This document shows positions 1 through 8,526 of a stretch of 64,000 nt of DNA, in pieces. Position numbers and translations under genes: made by a program. The stretch is taken from NCBI RefSeq assembly GCF_030406605.1, contig NZ_CP129104.1:1760789-1824788 (forward strand), in the 5' to 3' direction. The notes below the pieces were generated by a model. That model searched no databases and was not told the DNA's origin. It was given only the letters and a program-made list of their open reading frames with translations. Source of the DNA: Curtobacterium sp. 458. Its GTDB lineage: Bacteria; Actinomycetota; Actinomycetes; Actinomycetales; Microbacteriaceae. The stretch's first letter is position 1, and every line of letters starts with the position of its first letter.

Positions 1-216
1 CCACTGGCGCTGGTCGGTCCCGAAGCCGAGGTCGGCCTGGGCGGACGGCAGCGCGATGTTCACGATCGTGGCATCGAGCACCACCATGAGCTGGGCGAGG
101 GCGATGACCGCGAGGGCGATCCAGCGGCGGCTGGCGCGCTCGGGAGCGGCGGGCGGGGAGTCCTGGGTGGTGGGCGCGGACCCGGTCGGGGTCGGCGCGG
201 TCTGTTCTGCCGTCAC
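1..216 (-). CDS. MFS drug:H+ antiporter, DHA2 (EmrB/QacA) type, partial
   Basis: Only the first 72 codons are present; the gene runs off the left edge. The N-terminus is a Pro/Thr-rich cytoplasmic tail of about 30 residues, then the first membrane helix ending in LDATIVNIALPS. That motif (D in TM1, then IVNVALP) is typical of 14-TM DHA2 multidrug exporters. The start is a GTG with GGAGG six nucleotides upstream. A TetR gene reads away from it, and two operator-like palindromes lie between them, so drug-inducible export under local repression is likely. The substrate cannot be told. Confidence 0.85.
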   Translation of the reverse strand, partial: MTAEQTAPTPTGSAPTTQDSPPAAPERASRRWIALAVIALAQLMVVLDATIVNIALPSAQADLGFGTDQRQW

Positions 217-271
217 GGGCAGCCTCCTTCTGGAAGGTGGAGGGGGAAGGGTGGTCGGATCGACCGGAGAG

Positions 272-294
272 AAACGGATGCTCGGCATCCGCTT
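272..294. promoter_or_regulatory. TetR operator-like palindrome, site 1
   Basis: Inverted repeat with 10-nt arms AAACGGATGC and GCATCCGCTT around TCG. It shares the layout and most bases of a second site 40 bp away (centre to centre). It sits in the intergenic region of the divergent exporter and TetR genes, the usual place for a TetR operator. Confidence 0.7.
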
Positions 295-311
295 GTGTCC
301 AGTGTAGACCG

Positions 312-334
312 AAACGGAGTCACCGCATCCGTTT
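312..334. promoter_or_regulatory. TetR operator-like palindrome, site 2
   Basis: Same 23-bp layout as site 1: arms AAACGGAGTC and GCATCCGTTT around ACC. The outer AAACGGA/TCCGTTT half-sites are perfectly complementary. Two such sites could let one repressor control both divergent promoters. Confidence 0.7.
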
Positions 335-365
335 GTTCCCAGAATCGTCAACTAGGTTTGGCCAC

Positions 366-1013
366 GTGAGCACCACCGACCTCGACCGCCCCCTGCGCGC
401 GGACGCAGCACGCAACCGCGAGCTGATCCTGCAGACGGCGCGGAAGTGCTTCGCCGAACGCGGTCTCTCGGTCACGCTCAACGACATCGCGCACGAGGCC
501 GGGGTCGGCGTCGGCACGGTCTACCGCCGCTTCGCCGACAAGGACGCCCTGATCGAGGCACTGCTCGCGACGAAGTTCGAGGCGATGAACGGTGCCGCCG
601 CCCGCGCTGCCGAGGAGCTCGACCCCCGCGAGTCGCTCCGCGTGTACCTGATGGGCGTGTTCGAGTTCCGCGCGCGCGACCGGGCGCTCGCCGACGCCAT
701 CGTGCGTGCCGGCAAGGCCCGCCCGTCGATCGTCGAGGAGCGCAACCGGCTCGAGACCCAGGTGTCCGAGATCATCCGTCGCGCGAAGGCCGCCGGCGTC
801 GTGCGCGACGGCTTCGACTACCGCGACCTGCCGATGCTCACGCAGATGCTCGGCGCGGTCGCGGACACCACCCGCGCGACCGACCCCGACGCCTGGCGGC
901 GCTACGCCCAGGTGCTCATCGACGGCGTGATGCCCCCGGAGCACGCCGACCCGATGTCCGGCACGCCGCTCGACCGGGAAGCCCTCGAACGGGCGCTGCA
1001 GCCGGGCAGCTGA
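366..1013 (+). CDS. TetR-family transcriptional repressor
   Basis: 215-residue regulator. An N-terminal helix-turn-helix lies at about residues 37-56 (TLNDIAHEAGVGVGTVYRRF), followed by an all-helical ligand-binding domain. I chose the GTG at 366 because the upstream extension has no HTH-family similarity and crosses the operators. TAGGTT ends seven nucleotides before this GTG and no Shine-Dalgarno is visible, which fits a leaderless message. It is divergent from the DHA2 exporter and probably represses both genes. The inducer is unknown. Confidence 0.9.
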   Translation: MSTTDLDRPLRADAARNRELILQTARKCFAERGLSVTLNDIAHEAGVGVGTVYRRFADKDALIEALLATKFEAMNGAAARAAEELDPRESLRVYLMGVFEFRARDRALADAIVRAGKARPSIVEERNRLETQVSEIIRRAKAAGVVRDGFDYRDLPMLTQMLGAVADTTRATDPDAWRRYAQVLIDGVMPPEHADPMSGTPLDREALERALQPGS

Positions 1014-1028
1014 ACCCGGCCGAGGCTG

Positions 1029-2660
1029 CTACAGCCAGCTGGGCATCCAGTAGTGCGACCGGATGAAGTCCCACGGCATCTGGATCGCGGTCCACATCGG
1101 GTACCAGTACACGGACGCCAGCACGACGACCCCGAGGTACACGCCGACCCAGACGATCGCCCGGGTCCGGCGCGACCGTTCGTCCGTCCGGCGACCGAGC
1201 ACCAACCCGATCGCCGCGGCGAGGGCCATCACCATGAAGGGCTCGAAGGCGATCGTGTAGAACTGGAACACCGTCCGGTTCACGTACATCAGCCACGGCA
1301 GGTAGCCCGCCGCGACACCGATCAGCACGAAGCCGTACTCCCAGCGCCGACGCAGCACCCACAACACGAGCAACGCGACCACCGCGATGACCGAGGCGTA
1401 CCAGATGAACGGGTTCGCGATCCCGGTGATCGCCTCGCCGCAGCGGGACGCCGTGCAGCCGTCCTGACCGGCGTCGGTCCCGACGTAGTACATCGACGTC
1501 GGCCGCTGCATGACGAGCCACAGCAGCGGGTTCGCCTGGTAGGAGTGCGGTGTGTGCAGCCCGATGTTGAACCCGTAGATCTCGGACTGGTAGTGCCACC
1601 AGTTCTGCAGGCTGTCCGGCACCCACGCGAGCAGACCGGTCCAACGCTCGCCGCCGTTCGCGATCCAGTCGCGGTCCCAGCCGTCCCGTGACGTGAACCA
1701 GCCCGTCCAGGCCGCCAGGTACGTCGCAGCGGCGATCGGCACGGTGAGCAGGAACGACACCGGAGCCTGCTGCAGGAACGCGCTCGACGACCAGAACTCG
1801 ATGCCCGCCCGCCGCCGCATCATCATGTCGCTGAGCACCGAGTACACCGCGAAGAACGCCAGGAAGAACATTCCCGACCACTTCGTCGCCGTCGCGAGCC
1901 CGAGCGTGAGCCCCATCGCGATCAACCACGGCCGCCACCAGAGGAACGGTCCCCACAGGGTGTCCCGCCCGGCCGCGGTCCGTCGCGCCACCCACCGGTC
2001 GAGTCGACGCTCCGTCCACCGGCGATCGAGCAGCAGGGCACCGGCACCGAGGACCACGAAGAACGTCAGGATTCCGTCGAGCAGCGTCACCCGCGACAGC
2101 ACGATCGCCTGGCCGTCGACCGCGAGCAGGAAACCGGCGAGGGTGCCGATCGCGGTCGAACGGAAGAGTGACCGGGCGATGACGGCGGTGAGGAAGACCG
2201 TGGCGATGCCGAGCACCGCGACCGTGATGCGCCAGCCGAACGAGCTGTCCGCTCCGAACACCAGCATGCCGAGGCCGATGAGGTACTTGCCGAGCGACGG
2301 GTGCGCGATGAACTCCGCCGCCTGTGAGAACAGGTCGGTCTGTCCGTCGGCGAACCGTTGGTCCGTCGTCGGTGCGCCCTTCTCCGACGGGTTCGCAGGC
2401 CACGTGCCCTCGTACCCGAGGTGCACGATCGACCAGCCGTCCTTGACGTAGTACGTCTCGTCGAACACGAGCGAGTGCGGGTGGCCGAGGCCGACGAGCC
2501 GCAGCACGGCAGCGAGCAGCGTCACCGCGAGCGGCCCGGTCCACCGCCACACCGCGACCCGGGTGCCGGTCCGGAGGACGTGCGCCCACCAGTCGTCGAG
2601 TCGCGAGCCGGTCGGGCGGTCCGCCACGTCCCGGCGGTCGTCGGTCAGCTCGCTGGTCAT
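1029..2660 (-). CDS. pmt: Protein O-mannosyltransferase (GT39, PMT family)
   Basis: 543-residue polytopic membrane enzyme that transfers mannose from polyprenyl-phosphate mannose to Ser/Thr of exported proteins. The acidic pair typical of PMT enzymes is at D67-E68 (FDETYYVKD) in the first extracytoplasmic loop, and the rest holds many hydrophobic helices. The start chosen is the ATG preceded by TAGGAT seven nucleotides upstream. The gene is divergent from rsmI, an arrangement common in Actinobacteria. It converges on the TetR gene with a 15-bp gap. The symbol follows the actinobacterial Pmt family. Confidence 0.88.
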   Translation of the reverse strand: MTSELTDDRRDVADRPTGSRLDDWWAHVLRTGTRVAVWRWTGPLAVTLLAAVLRLVGLGHPHSLVFDETYYVKDGWSIVHLGYEGTWPANPSEKGAPTTDQRFADGQTDLFSQAAEFIAHPSLGKYLIGLGMLVFGADSSFGWRITVAVLGIATVFLTAVIARSLFRSTAIGTLAGFLLAVDGQAIVLSRVTLLDGILTFFVVLGAGALLLDRRWTERRLDRWVARRTAAGRDTLWGPFLWWRPWLIAMGLTLGLATATKWSGMFFLAFFAVYSVLSDMMMRRRAGIEFWSSSAFLQQAPVSFLLTVPIAAATYLAAWTGWFTSRDGWDRDWIANGGERWTGLLAWVPDSLQNWWHYQSEIYGFNIGLHTPHSYQANPLLWLVMQRPTSMYYVGTDAGQDGCTASRCGEAITGIANPFIWYASVIAVVALLVLWVLRRRWEYGFVLIGVAAGYLPWLMYVNRTVFQFYTIAFEPFMVMALAAAIGLVLGRRTDERSRRTRAIVWVGVYLGVVVLASVYWYPMWTAIQMPWDFIRSHYWMPSWL

Positions 2661-2745
2661 CGCGGACATCCTACGGAGGCTCTCCATGACCAGGCTGCGA
2701 CCTCCGGGGTGCTGTGGACAGCCGTCGTGCGGCGACAATGGACGG

Positions 2746-3567
2746 GTGATCGTGCTCGCAGCAACCCCCATCGGCAACCTCGGGGACGCCTCCCGCCGGC
2801 TCGTCGAGACCCTCTCGAACGCGAGCGTCGTCGCCGCCGAGGACACCCGCACCGCGGTGCACCTCATGCGCGCGCTCGGGATCGAGAACCGGCCGCGGCT
2901 CATCGCGCTGCACGAGCACAACGAGCGGGAGCGTGCCGCCGACGTCGTCGCACTCGCCCAGGACGACGACGTCGTGGTCCTCACCGACGCCGGCATGCCC
3001 GCGATCAGCGACCCCGGGTTCCCCCTGGTGGCAGCAGCCGCCGAGGCCGGTGTCACGGTCACGGCGATCCCCGGTCCGTCGGCGGTCCTCACGGCGCTCG
3101 CCGTGTCCGGCCTGCCGACCGACCGGTTCACCTTCGAGGGCTTCCCCACGCGCAAGCAGGGCGAGCGGAGCAGGTCGTTCGAGGCGCTGGCGGGGGAGCG
3201 TCGCACGATGGTCTTCTTCGAGTCGCCGCACCGGCTCGGCGGCACCCTCGCCGACATGGCTGCCGCCTTCGGCGCCGACCGACGCGCCGTGGTGTGCCGC
3301 GAGCTCACGAAGCTGCATGAAGAGGTCCGACGCGACACGCTCGGCGAGCTCGCCGCGTGGGCCGCCGACGGATCGCGCGGAGAGATCTGCGTCGTGGTCG
3401 AGGGGTCGTCCGGGAGCGACGACGTCACCTCCCTGGAGGACGGCGTCCGACTCGTGCTCGAGCGCGTCGCCGCAGGCACGCGCATGAAGGAGGCCGCGGC
3501 GGCGGTCGCGGACGCGACCGGGCTGTCGAAGCGGGACCTCTACGAGGGCGCGCTGGCAGCGAGGTGA
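2746..3567 (+). CDS. rsmI: 16S rRNA (cytidine1402-2'-O)-methyltransferase RsmI
   Basis: 273-residue SAM-dependent methyltransferase of the tetrapyrrole-methylase fold that 2'-O-methylates C1402 in the ribosomal P site. ATPIGNLGD at residues 5-13, AEDTR and the central TDAGMPAISDPG are diagnostic. The GTG start is preceded by GACAAT with a 6-nt gap and no Shine-Dalgarno. An upstream in-frame extension to 2563 has no RsmI character and would overlap the pmt start. A palindromic repeat follows 17 nt after the stop, then metG. Confidence 0.95.
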   Translation: MIVLAATPIGNLGDASRRLVETLSNASVVAAEDTRTAVHLMRALGIENRPRLIALHEHNERERAADVVALAQDDDVVVLTDAGMPAISDPGFPLVAAAAEAGVTVTAIPGPSAVLTALAVSGLPTDRFTFEGFPTRKQGERSRSFEALAGERRTMVFFESPHRLGGTLADMAAAFGADRRAVVCRELTKLHEEVRRDTLGELAAWAADGSRGEICVVVEGSSGSDDVTSLEDGVRLVLERVAAGTRMKEAAAAVADATGLSKRDLYEGALAAR

Positions 3568-3583
3568 CAGGCCAATCGGCGGC

Positions 3584-3619
3584 CTGGAGGCGCGGGGCGG
3601 CGCCGCCCCGCGCCTCCAG
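3584..3619. repeat. Family-1 palindrome, copy 1
   Basis: Perfect 36-bp palindrome with 18-nt arms beginning CTGGAGGCGCGGGG and ending CCCCGCGCCTCCAG. It lies between rsmI and metG. No T-tract follows on either side, so it is not a classical intrinsic terminator. Confidence 0.9.
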
Positions 3620-3675
3620 TCCGAGTTGTCCACAGCCGCGTCATGCGCGCTCCGCGCGCCCGTAGGATGGTCCGC

Positions 3676-5256
3676 ATGTCCGACGGGTCCTCCTTCAGCA
3701 TCACCACGCCGATCTTCTACGTGAACGACGTGCCCCACATCGGGCACGCGTACACCGAGGTCGCCGCGGACATGCTCGCGCGCTGGCACCGTCAGCGCGG
3801 CGAGGACACCTGGCTGCTCACCGGGACGGACGAGCACGGGCAGAAGATCCTGCGCACCGCCTCGGCGAACGACGTCACCCCGAAGGAGTGGGCGGACCGG
3901 CTCGTCACCGATGCGTGGAAGCCCCTGCTCGAGACGGTCGACGTCGCCAACGACGACTTCATCCGCACCACGGACGAGCGTCACGAGCGTGGCGTCACGG
4001 CCTTCCTGCAGAAGCTGTACGACGACGGCTTCATCTACGCCGGCGAGTTCGAGGGGTTCTACTGCGTCGGGTGTGAGGAGTACAAGCAGCCGAGCGACCT
4101 CGTGGCCGGCACCGGAGCGTACGAGGGGCAGCAGGTCTGCGCCATCCACTCGATCCCGGTCGAGGTGCTGTCCGAGCGCAACTACTTCTTCCGCATGTCC
4201 GACTTCGAGCAGCGGCTGCTCGACCTCTACGAGTCGAACCCCGAGTTCATCCAGCCCGAGAGCGTCCGGAACGAGATCATCTCGTTCGTGAAGCAGGGGC
4301 TGCGTGACCTGTCGATCTCGCGGTCCAGCTTCGACTGGGGCATCCAGATCCCCTGGGACCACGACCACGTCCTCTACGTGTGGTTCGACGCACTGCTGAA
4401 CTACGTCACCGCGCTCGGCTACGGCTCCGAGGACGACGAAGCCTTCCAGCGCCTCTGGCCGAGCGTGCACATCGTCGGCAAGGACATCGCCCGGTTCCAC
4501 GCCGTCATCTGGCCGGCGATGCTCATGGCCGCCGGACTCCCGGTGCCGGAGCGCGTCTACGGGCACGGCTGGCTCCTCGTCGGCGGCGAGAAGATGTCCA
4601 AGTCGAAGCTGACCGGCATCGCGCCGTCGGAGATCACCGACACCTTCGGGTCGGACGCCTTCCGCTACTACTTCCTCCGCGCGATCACCTTCGGGCAGGA
4701 CGGCAACTTCAGCTGGGAGGACATCTCCGCCCGGTACCAGGCCGAGCTCGCCAACGGGTTCGGCAACCTGGCGTCGCGCATCGTCGCGATGCTCGGCAAG
4801 TACTTCGACGGCGTCGTCCCGACGGCCGGTGCGTCGACCGACGCGGATCGTGCCGTCGAGGACCTCGCCCGCTCGGTGACCGAGCGCGCCGACGCCGCGG
4901 TGGGCTCCTTCGCGCCGCACGACGCGATCGCCACCGTCTGGGAGCTCGTCGACGCCCTGAACGGGTACATCACCGAGCAGGAGCCGTGGGCCCTCGCGAA
5001 GGACGACACGAGGCGCGAACGGCTCGCGACCGTGCTCGTCACCGCGCTGCGCGGCCTCGGTACCGTCGCGGTCCTGGTCTCGCCCGTGATGCCGAAGGCG
5101 ACCGAGAAGCTCTGGGCGTCGATCGGAGCCGGCGGGTCCATCGCCGAGCAGCGCATCGACCGGGCATGGGAGTGGCAGGCGGCGGCGCAGGTCGTGCCGC
5201 TCGAGTCCGGGCTCTTCCCGCGCATCGAGCAGCAGCCGGAGCAGGGCGCAGCGTGA
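3676..5256 (+). CDS. metG: Methionyl-tRNA synthetase
   Basis: 526-residue class I aminoacyl-tRNA synthetase that charges tRNA-Met and initiator tRNA. The HIGH motif is at residues 21-24 (VPHIGHAY) and KMSKS at 306-310. A Cys pair (CVGC) in the connective domain probably belongs to the zinc knuckle. The protein lacks the C-terminal EMAP-like tRNA-binding domain, as is usual for the shorter actinobacterial form. The start is the ATG preceded by TAGGAT with a 7-nt gap. It overlaps tatD by 4 bp (GTGA). Confidence 0.97.
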   Translation: MSDGSSFSITTPIFYVNDVPHIGHAYTEVAADMLARWHRQRGEDTWLLTGTDEHGQKILRTASANDVTPKEWADRLVTDAWKPLLETVDVANDDFIRTTDERHERGVTAFLQKLYDDGFIYAGEFEGFYCVGCEEYKQPSDLVAGTGAYEGQQVCAIHSIPVEVLSERNYFFRMSDFEQRLLDLYESNPEFIQPESVRNEIISFVKQGLRDLSISRSSFDWGIQIPWDHDHVLYVWFDALLNYVTALGYGSEDDEAFQRLWPSVHIVGKDIARFHAVIWPAMLMAAGLPVPERVYGHGWLLVGGEKMSKSKLTGIAPSEITDTFGSDAFRYYFLRAITFGQDGNFSWEDISARYQAELANGFGNLASRIVAMLGKYFDGVVPTAGASTDADRAVEDLARSVTERADAAVGSFAPHDAIATVWELVDALNGYITEQEPWALAKDDTRRERLATVLVTALRGLGTVAVLVSPVMPKATEKLWASIGAGGSIAEQRIDRAWEWQAAAQVVPLESGLFPRIEQQPEQGAA

Positions 5257-6182
5257 CCGACGCGGCGCACGTCCGTGCCCGCGGCGAGGGATCGGGCGGC
5301 GGGTCGAAGCGCGACCTGACGTACCCGCCCCTGCCGCAGGCGCTCGTCGTCCCCGTGTACGACAACCACACCCACATGGAGATCGCCGACGGCGTCGGGG
5401 AAGGTGGCGACGGGCCGCTCGAGTACCGCGAGCACCTCGACCGTGCGTCGAGCGTCGGTGTCCGGGGCGTCGTACAGGTCGGTACCGACCTCGTGACCTC
5501 GCAGTGGTCCGCCTCCATCGCCGCCCGCGAGCCGCGCGTGCTCGCGGCCGTCGCGCTGCACCCGAACGAAGCACCCGTGCTCGATGCGGCCGGCAGCCTC
5601 GACGAGCACCTCGAGGGGATCGCCGAGCTCGCCGCCCTGCCCCGTGTCCGCGCGATCGGGGAGACCGGCCTCGACTTCTTCCGAACGGGTGAGGACGGCC
5701 GCGCCGCCCAGGTCCGCTCGTTCGAGGAGCACATCCGCATCGCGAAGGAGCACGACCTCGCGCTGACGATCCACGACCGCGACGCGCACGACGCCGTGGT
5801 CGAGGTCCTCGACCGCGTCGGCGCACCGGAGCGCACGGTGTTCCACTGCTTCTCGGGTGGGCCCGACCTCGCCCGTCTCTGCGCCGAGCGGGGCTGGTAC
5901 ATGTCCTTCGCCGGCACCGTGACGTTCAAGAACGCGCAGGACCTCCGTGATGCGCTCGAGGTCGCACCGCGTCACCTCATCATGGTCGAGACGGACGCGC
6001 CGTTCCTCACCCCGACGCCCTACCGCGGACGGCCGAACGCGCCGTACCTCATCCCGCTCACGCTGCGTTCGATGGCGGAGACCCTGCGCACCGACGTGTC
6101 GATGCTCGCCGCGCAGATCGCGTCGAACACCGAGACGGTGTACGGCGCGTGGGACGCCGAACCCGTCACGGTGGCGGAGTAG
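5253..6182 (+). CDS. tatD: TatD-family metal-dependent deoxyribonuclease
   Basis: 309-residue TIM-barrel hydrolase. It carries the HxH metal motif (H39, H41), the metal-ligand region GETGLDFFR, the HDRDAHD and HCFSGG histidines, and the terminal [10 protein letters not shown] aspartate. The family has 3'-5' nuclease activity linked to DNA repair or RNA quality control. The GTG start overlaps the metG stop, so translation is probably coupled. The first 30 residues are a poorly conserved extension. Placement between metG and rsmA is the standard Gram-positive order. Confidence 0.93.
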   Translation: MTDAAHVRARGEGSGGGSKRDLTYPPLPQALVVPVYDNHTHMEIADGVGEGGDGPLEYREHLDRASSVGVRGVVQVGTDLVTSQWSASIAAREPRVLAAVALHPNEAPVLDAAGSLDEHLEGIAELAALPRVRAIGETGLDFFRTGEDGRAAQVRSFEEHIRIAKEHDLALTIHDRDAHDAVVEVLDRVGAPERTVFHCFSGGPDLARLCAERGWYMSFAGTVTFKNAQDLRDALEVAPRHLIMVETDAPFLTPTPYRGRPNAPYLIPLTLRSMAETLRTDVSMLAAQIASNTETVYGAWDAEPVTVAE

Positions 6183-6184
6183 TC

Positions 6185-7033
6185 GTGGGCGCGCTCCTCG
6201 GACCGGCGGAGATCCGTGACCTCGCCGCGAAGCTCGACGTCACGCCGACCAAGAAGCTCGGGCAGAACTTCGTGCACGACGCGAACACCGTGCGTCGCAT
6301 CGTGGCCTCGGGGCGGGTGACGCCGGAGTCCCGCGTCCTCGAGATCGGCCCGGGCCTCGGCTCGCTCACCCTCGGTCTGACCGAGACCGGCGCATCCGTC
6401 ACCGCGGTCGAGATCGACGGACGCCTCGCTGCTCAGCTCCCGGCCACGGTGTCGGCCATGCAGCCGGACGCGCGGCTCCGGGTCGTGCACCAGGACGCCC
6501 TGACCGTGGCGGCGTCGGACCTCCCGGAAGCACCGACGCACGTCGTGGCGAACCTGCCGTACAACGTCTCCGTCCCGGTGCTCCTGCACCTCCTCGCGAC
6601 CTTCCCGAGCATCGAGCGCGCGCTCGTCATGGTGCAGGCCGAGGTCGGGTACCGGCTCGCAGCCGACCCGGGCAGCAAGGTCTACGGATCCCCGAGCGTC
6701 AAGGCTGCCTGGTACGGCTCGTGGTCGATCGCCGGTCAGGTCAGCCGTCAGGTGTTCTGGCCGGTGCCGAACGTCGACAGCGTCCTCGTGGGATTCGACC
6801 GCGGTGAGCAGCCCGGCGACGATGCCCTGCGGTCGCGGGTGTTCGTGCTCGTGGATGCCGCGTTCCAGCAGCGGCGGAAGATGCTCCGGCAGAGTCTGTC
6901 CGGGGTGCTCGGTGGCAGCGCACGGGCCGCCGAGGTGTTGACCGCCGCCGGGATCGACCCCACGGCGCGCGGCGAGGTCATCGGCGTGGACGACTTCGTG
7001 CGGCTCGGGCGGACGGTGCTTGCAGCAGGCTGA
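6185..7033 (+). CDS. rsmA: 16S rRNA (adenine1518/1519-N6)-dimethyltransferase
   Basis: 282-residue KsgA/RsmA that dimethylates A1518 and A1519 in late 30S assembly. KKLGQNF near the N-terminus, the SAM loop [10 protein letters not shown] and the catalytic NLPY at 123-126 are all present. The start is a GTG two nucleotides after the tatD stop with GGAG five nucleotides upstream. In many Actinobacteria ispE follows closely; here it is displaced by about 7.3 kb of accessory genes. Confidence 0.95.
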   Translation: MGALLGPAEIRDLAAKLDVTPTKKLGQNFVHDANTVRRIVASGRVTPESRVLEIGPGLGSLTLGLTETGASVTAVEIDGRLAAQLPATVSAMQPDARLRVVHQDALTVAASDLPEAPTHVVANLPYNVSVPVLLHLLATFPSIERALVMVQAEVGYRLAADPGSKVYGSPSVKAAWYGSWSIAGQVSRQVFWPVPNVDSVLVGFDRGEQPGDDALRSRVFVLVDAAFQQRRKMLRQSLSGVLGGSARAAEVLTAAGIDPTARGEVIGVDDFVRLGRTVLAAG

Positions 7034-7047
7034 CCGTCGCCCACCGC

Positions 7048-7060
7048 ACATCCGGGATGT
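7048..7060. promoter_or_regulatory. Short palindrome upstream of the 74-aa/PIN-like gene pair
   Basis: Perfect ACATCC-G-GGATGT, 13 bp, beginning 14 bp after the rsmA stop. A possible -10, TACGTT, lies at 7085-7090, so the palindrome would sit upstream of a promoter for the gene at 7116. Antitoxins commonly bind such sites to autoregulate; here that is inference. Confidence 0.45.
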
Positions 7061-7115
7061 TTCGTGACCGGCTTCCGATGTCCGTACGTTCTTCCTCACC
7101 TACCGAGGAGGAACG

Positions 7116-7340
7116 ATGTTCGCACCGAACCGCGATCGCGTCACGCAGCCGGCGCGCGTCGCCGCGATCCGGGGCCGCGTCCGGAAGTACACCGCAGACG
7201 AGATGGCCGCGTTCCTCGCGCGACGGCCGGCGCTGGAAGGCACTGCGGAGGAGCGACAGGAGCAGTTGCACCGCGCATTGAACAGCGTGTGGCTCGACAG
7301 ACCCATCAGCGAGTACCTCGGCTCCCGGTACGACACGTGA
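7116..7340 (+). CDS. Small protein, possible antitoxin of a TA-like pair
   Basis: 74 residues, charged and helix-favouring, with no motif I recognise with certainty. It has a strong Shine-Dalgarno (GAGGAGG, four nucleotides before ATG), which is unusual here, where many genes look leaderless. Its stop overlaps the GTG of the next gene by 4 bp, so the two are translationally coupled. Size, order and overlap match an antitoxin upstream of a toxin. The sequence itself does not prove that role, and no AbrB, RHH or HTH motif stands out. Confidence 0.6.
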   Translation: MFAPNRDRVTQPARVAAIRGRVRKYTADEMAAFLARRPALEGTAEERQEQLHRALNSVWLDRPISEYLGSRYDT

Positions 7341-7846
7341 GCGCCGCGTCCGGGGAGCCAGTCGACTTCGGGTGGGACCGCGTCCTCGCCTTCGAGGAAT
7401 GCGTCGGATCACTCGACCTGGTGCTGCTCGACCCGCCCTTCCTGTTCCGCGCACTCGTTGCGTCGGAACCGGGGCACGAGAACGCCGCCGCGTTCCTGGC
7501 GCACCTGGATCTCCAGCAGACCGCCATGATCGTGTCGTCGCTGTTCGAAGTCGAGCTGCTCGAGGTCGCCGAGGGCCTGGCGAGACCCGAGCTGGTGGAC
7601 GCATGGCTGGAGCACTTGCGGTCGTCGAGCGTGCACACGGTGCCGCTCGACGGAGTCCTACCCGGTGCAACGGACCTCGTCGCCGAGCTCGGCGCGCCTG
7701 CCTCCGTGGCGGTGCAGGTCGTGACCGCGTGGGCTTCCGACGTGCCGGCGATCGTCACCACCCGCGCCGCCTTCGCATGCGTCGACGGGTTCTCGTTGTG
7801 CGTGAGCAATGACACGCTCGATGCAGCGCGAGCTCTCCGCAGCTGA
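7337..7846 (+). CDS. Divergent PIN-domain-like protein (possible toxin)
   Basis: 169 residues. After about 25 residues the order of motifs resembles a PIN/VapC ribonuclease: LVLLDPPFLFRAL (first conserved Asp), SSLFEVELLEVA (conserved Glu), GAPASVAVQVVTAW (the DAxxAATA-like segment) and PAIVTTRAAFACVDGFSL (usually T-x-D). The third and fourth acidic residues appear to be replaced (Ser and Arg). It is therefore either an inactive PIN fold or an unrelated protein. GTG start overlaps the upstream stop. Function is not established. Confidence 0.55.
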   Translation: MSAASGEPVDFGWDRVLAFEECVGSLDLVLLDPPFLFRALVASEPGHENAAAFLAHLDLQQTAMIVSSLFEVELLEVAEGLARPELVDAWLEHLRSSSVHTVPLDGVLPGATDLVAELGAPASVAVQVVTAWASDVPAIVTTRAAFACVDGFSLCVSNDTLDAARALRS

Positions 7847-7892
7847 CGCGCCGAACGGTGCGATGCGATCGCGCCGGCCCTACGCTGACCGC

Positions 7893-8432
7893 ATGAGCGA
7901 CGGGACGGTGCGATCGCACACGCAGGGCGCGGGGTCGGAGCGCATCTTCGCGGCCACGGGGAAGTACCCCGACGACTGGCACGCCGAGCTCGACGCGGCC
8001 GGTGGCCAGCACCTCGGTCACACCGCGATCGCCGCCTGGCTCGTGGAGCACGGCGTCGACGGATGGTGGGCGCAGGGGGTCGCGATCGGCTACGAGCAGG
8101 CGCGCGGGCTGCGGATCCCGGGGCAGCGCTCCGACGGGACCTTCGCGGTCTCTGCGTCACGGCAGCTCCTCGGCGAGCGGGAGGCCGTGCTCGACCGCAT
8201 CCTCCCCGTCGTCACCGCCGCGTTCGGGTTCGACCCGACGTCGCAGAGCCGCGGCGGCAAGCGGCCGTCGGCCCGCTGGACCTTCCCGGATCGTGAGTCG
8301 GTCCTCCTCAACACCGAGGACGGCCCCAAGCCCGGGACGGTCCGGGTCAGCGTGCAACGCGAGCGGCTGACCGGTCCGGCGCGGATGCCCGACGCGAAGG
8401 CCGAGCTGCAGCAGCTGCTCGCCGGCCTCTGA
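7893..8432 (+). CDS. DUF4287-like conserved protein
   Basis: 179 residues. The N-terminal half contains DDWHAELDAAGGQHLGHTAIAAWLVEHGVDGWWAQGVAIGYEQARG split over residues 25-70. I recognise this as the DUF4287 pattern often found in actinobacterial proteins with an SRPBCC/AHSA1-like partner domain. The C-terminal part (SARWTFPDRESVLLNT...GTVRVSVQRERL) could be a reduced SRPBCC fold. The ATG follows TACGCT by 6 nt with no Shine-Dalgarno. Biochemical role unknown. Confidence 0.7.
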   Translation: MSDGTVRSHTQGAGSERIFAATGKYPDDWHAELDAAGGQHLGHTAIAAWLVEHGVDGWWAQGVAIGYEQARGLRIPGQRSDGTFAVSASRQLLGEREAVLDRILPVVTAAFGFDPTSQSRGGKRPSARWTFPDRESVLLNTEDGPKPGTVRVSVQRERLTGPARMPDAKAELQQLLAGL

Positions 8433-8526
8433 CCACCGGACGGCCGGACGGGCGCGGCGCCCGAACGGGCGTCACGGCCGAACGGGGGAGTCCTCGGACG
8501 CCCCGGAGCACCGCTACGCTCACCGG

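Noticed and set aside
56-307. 83-codon plus-strand frame at the left edge
   Set aside because: Antisense to the partial DHA2 exporter, whose TM1 motif and ribosome-binding site are clear, and it crosses both operators.
3584-3619. Family-1 palindrome as an intrinsic terminator
   Set aside because: No T-run follows any copy, and two copies lie between divergent genes. Termination at the 3'-located copies is still possible but not shown.
2671-5826. A reading frame of more than 1,000 codons on the minus strand
   Set aside because: It lies antisense to rsmI, metG and tatD, which have full motif sets. Long open antisense frames are normal at this GC content, and the encoded protein is Arg/Gly-rich with no family resemblance.
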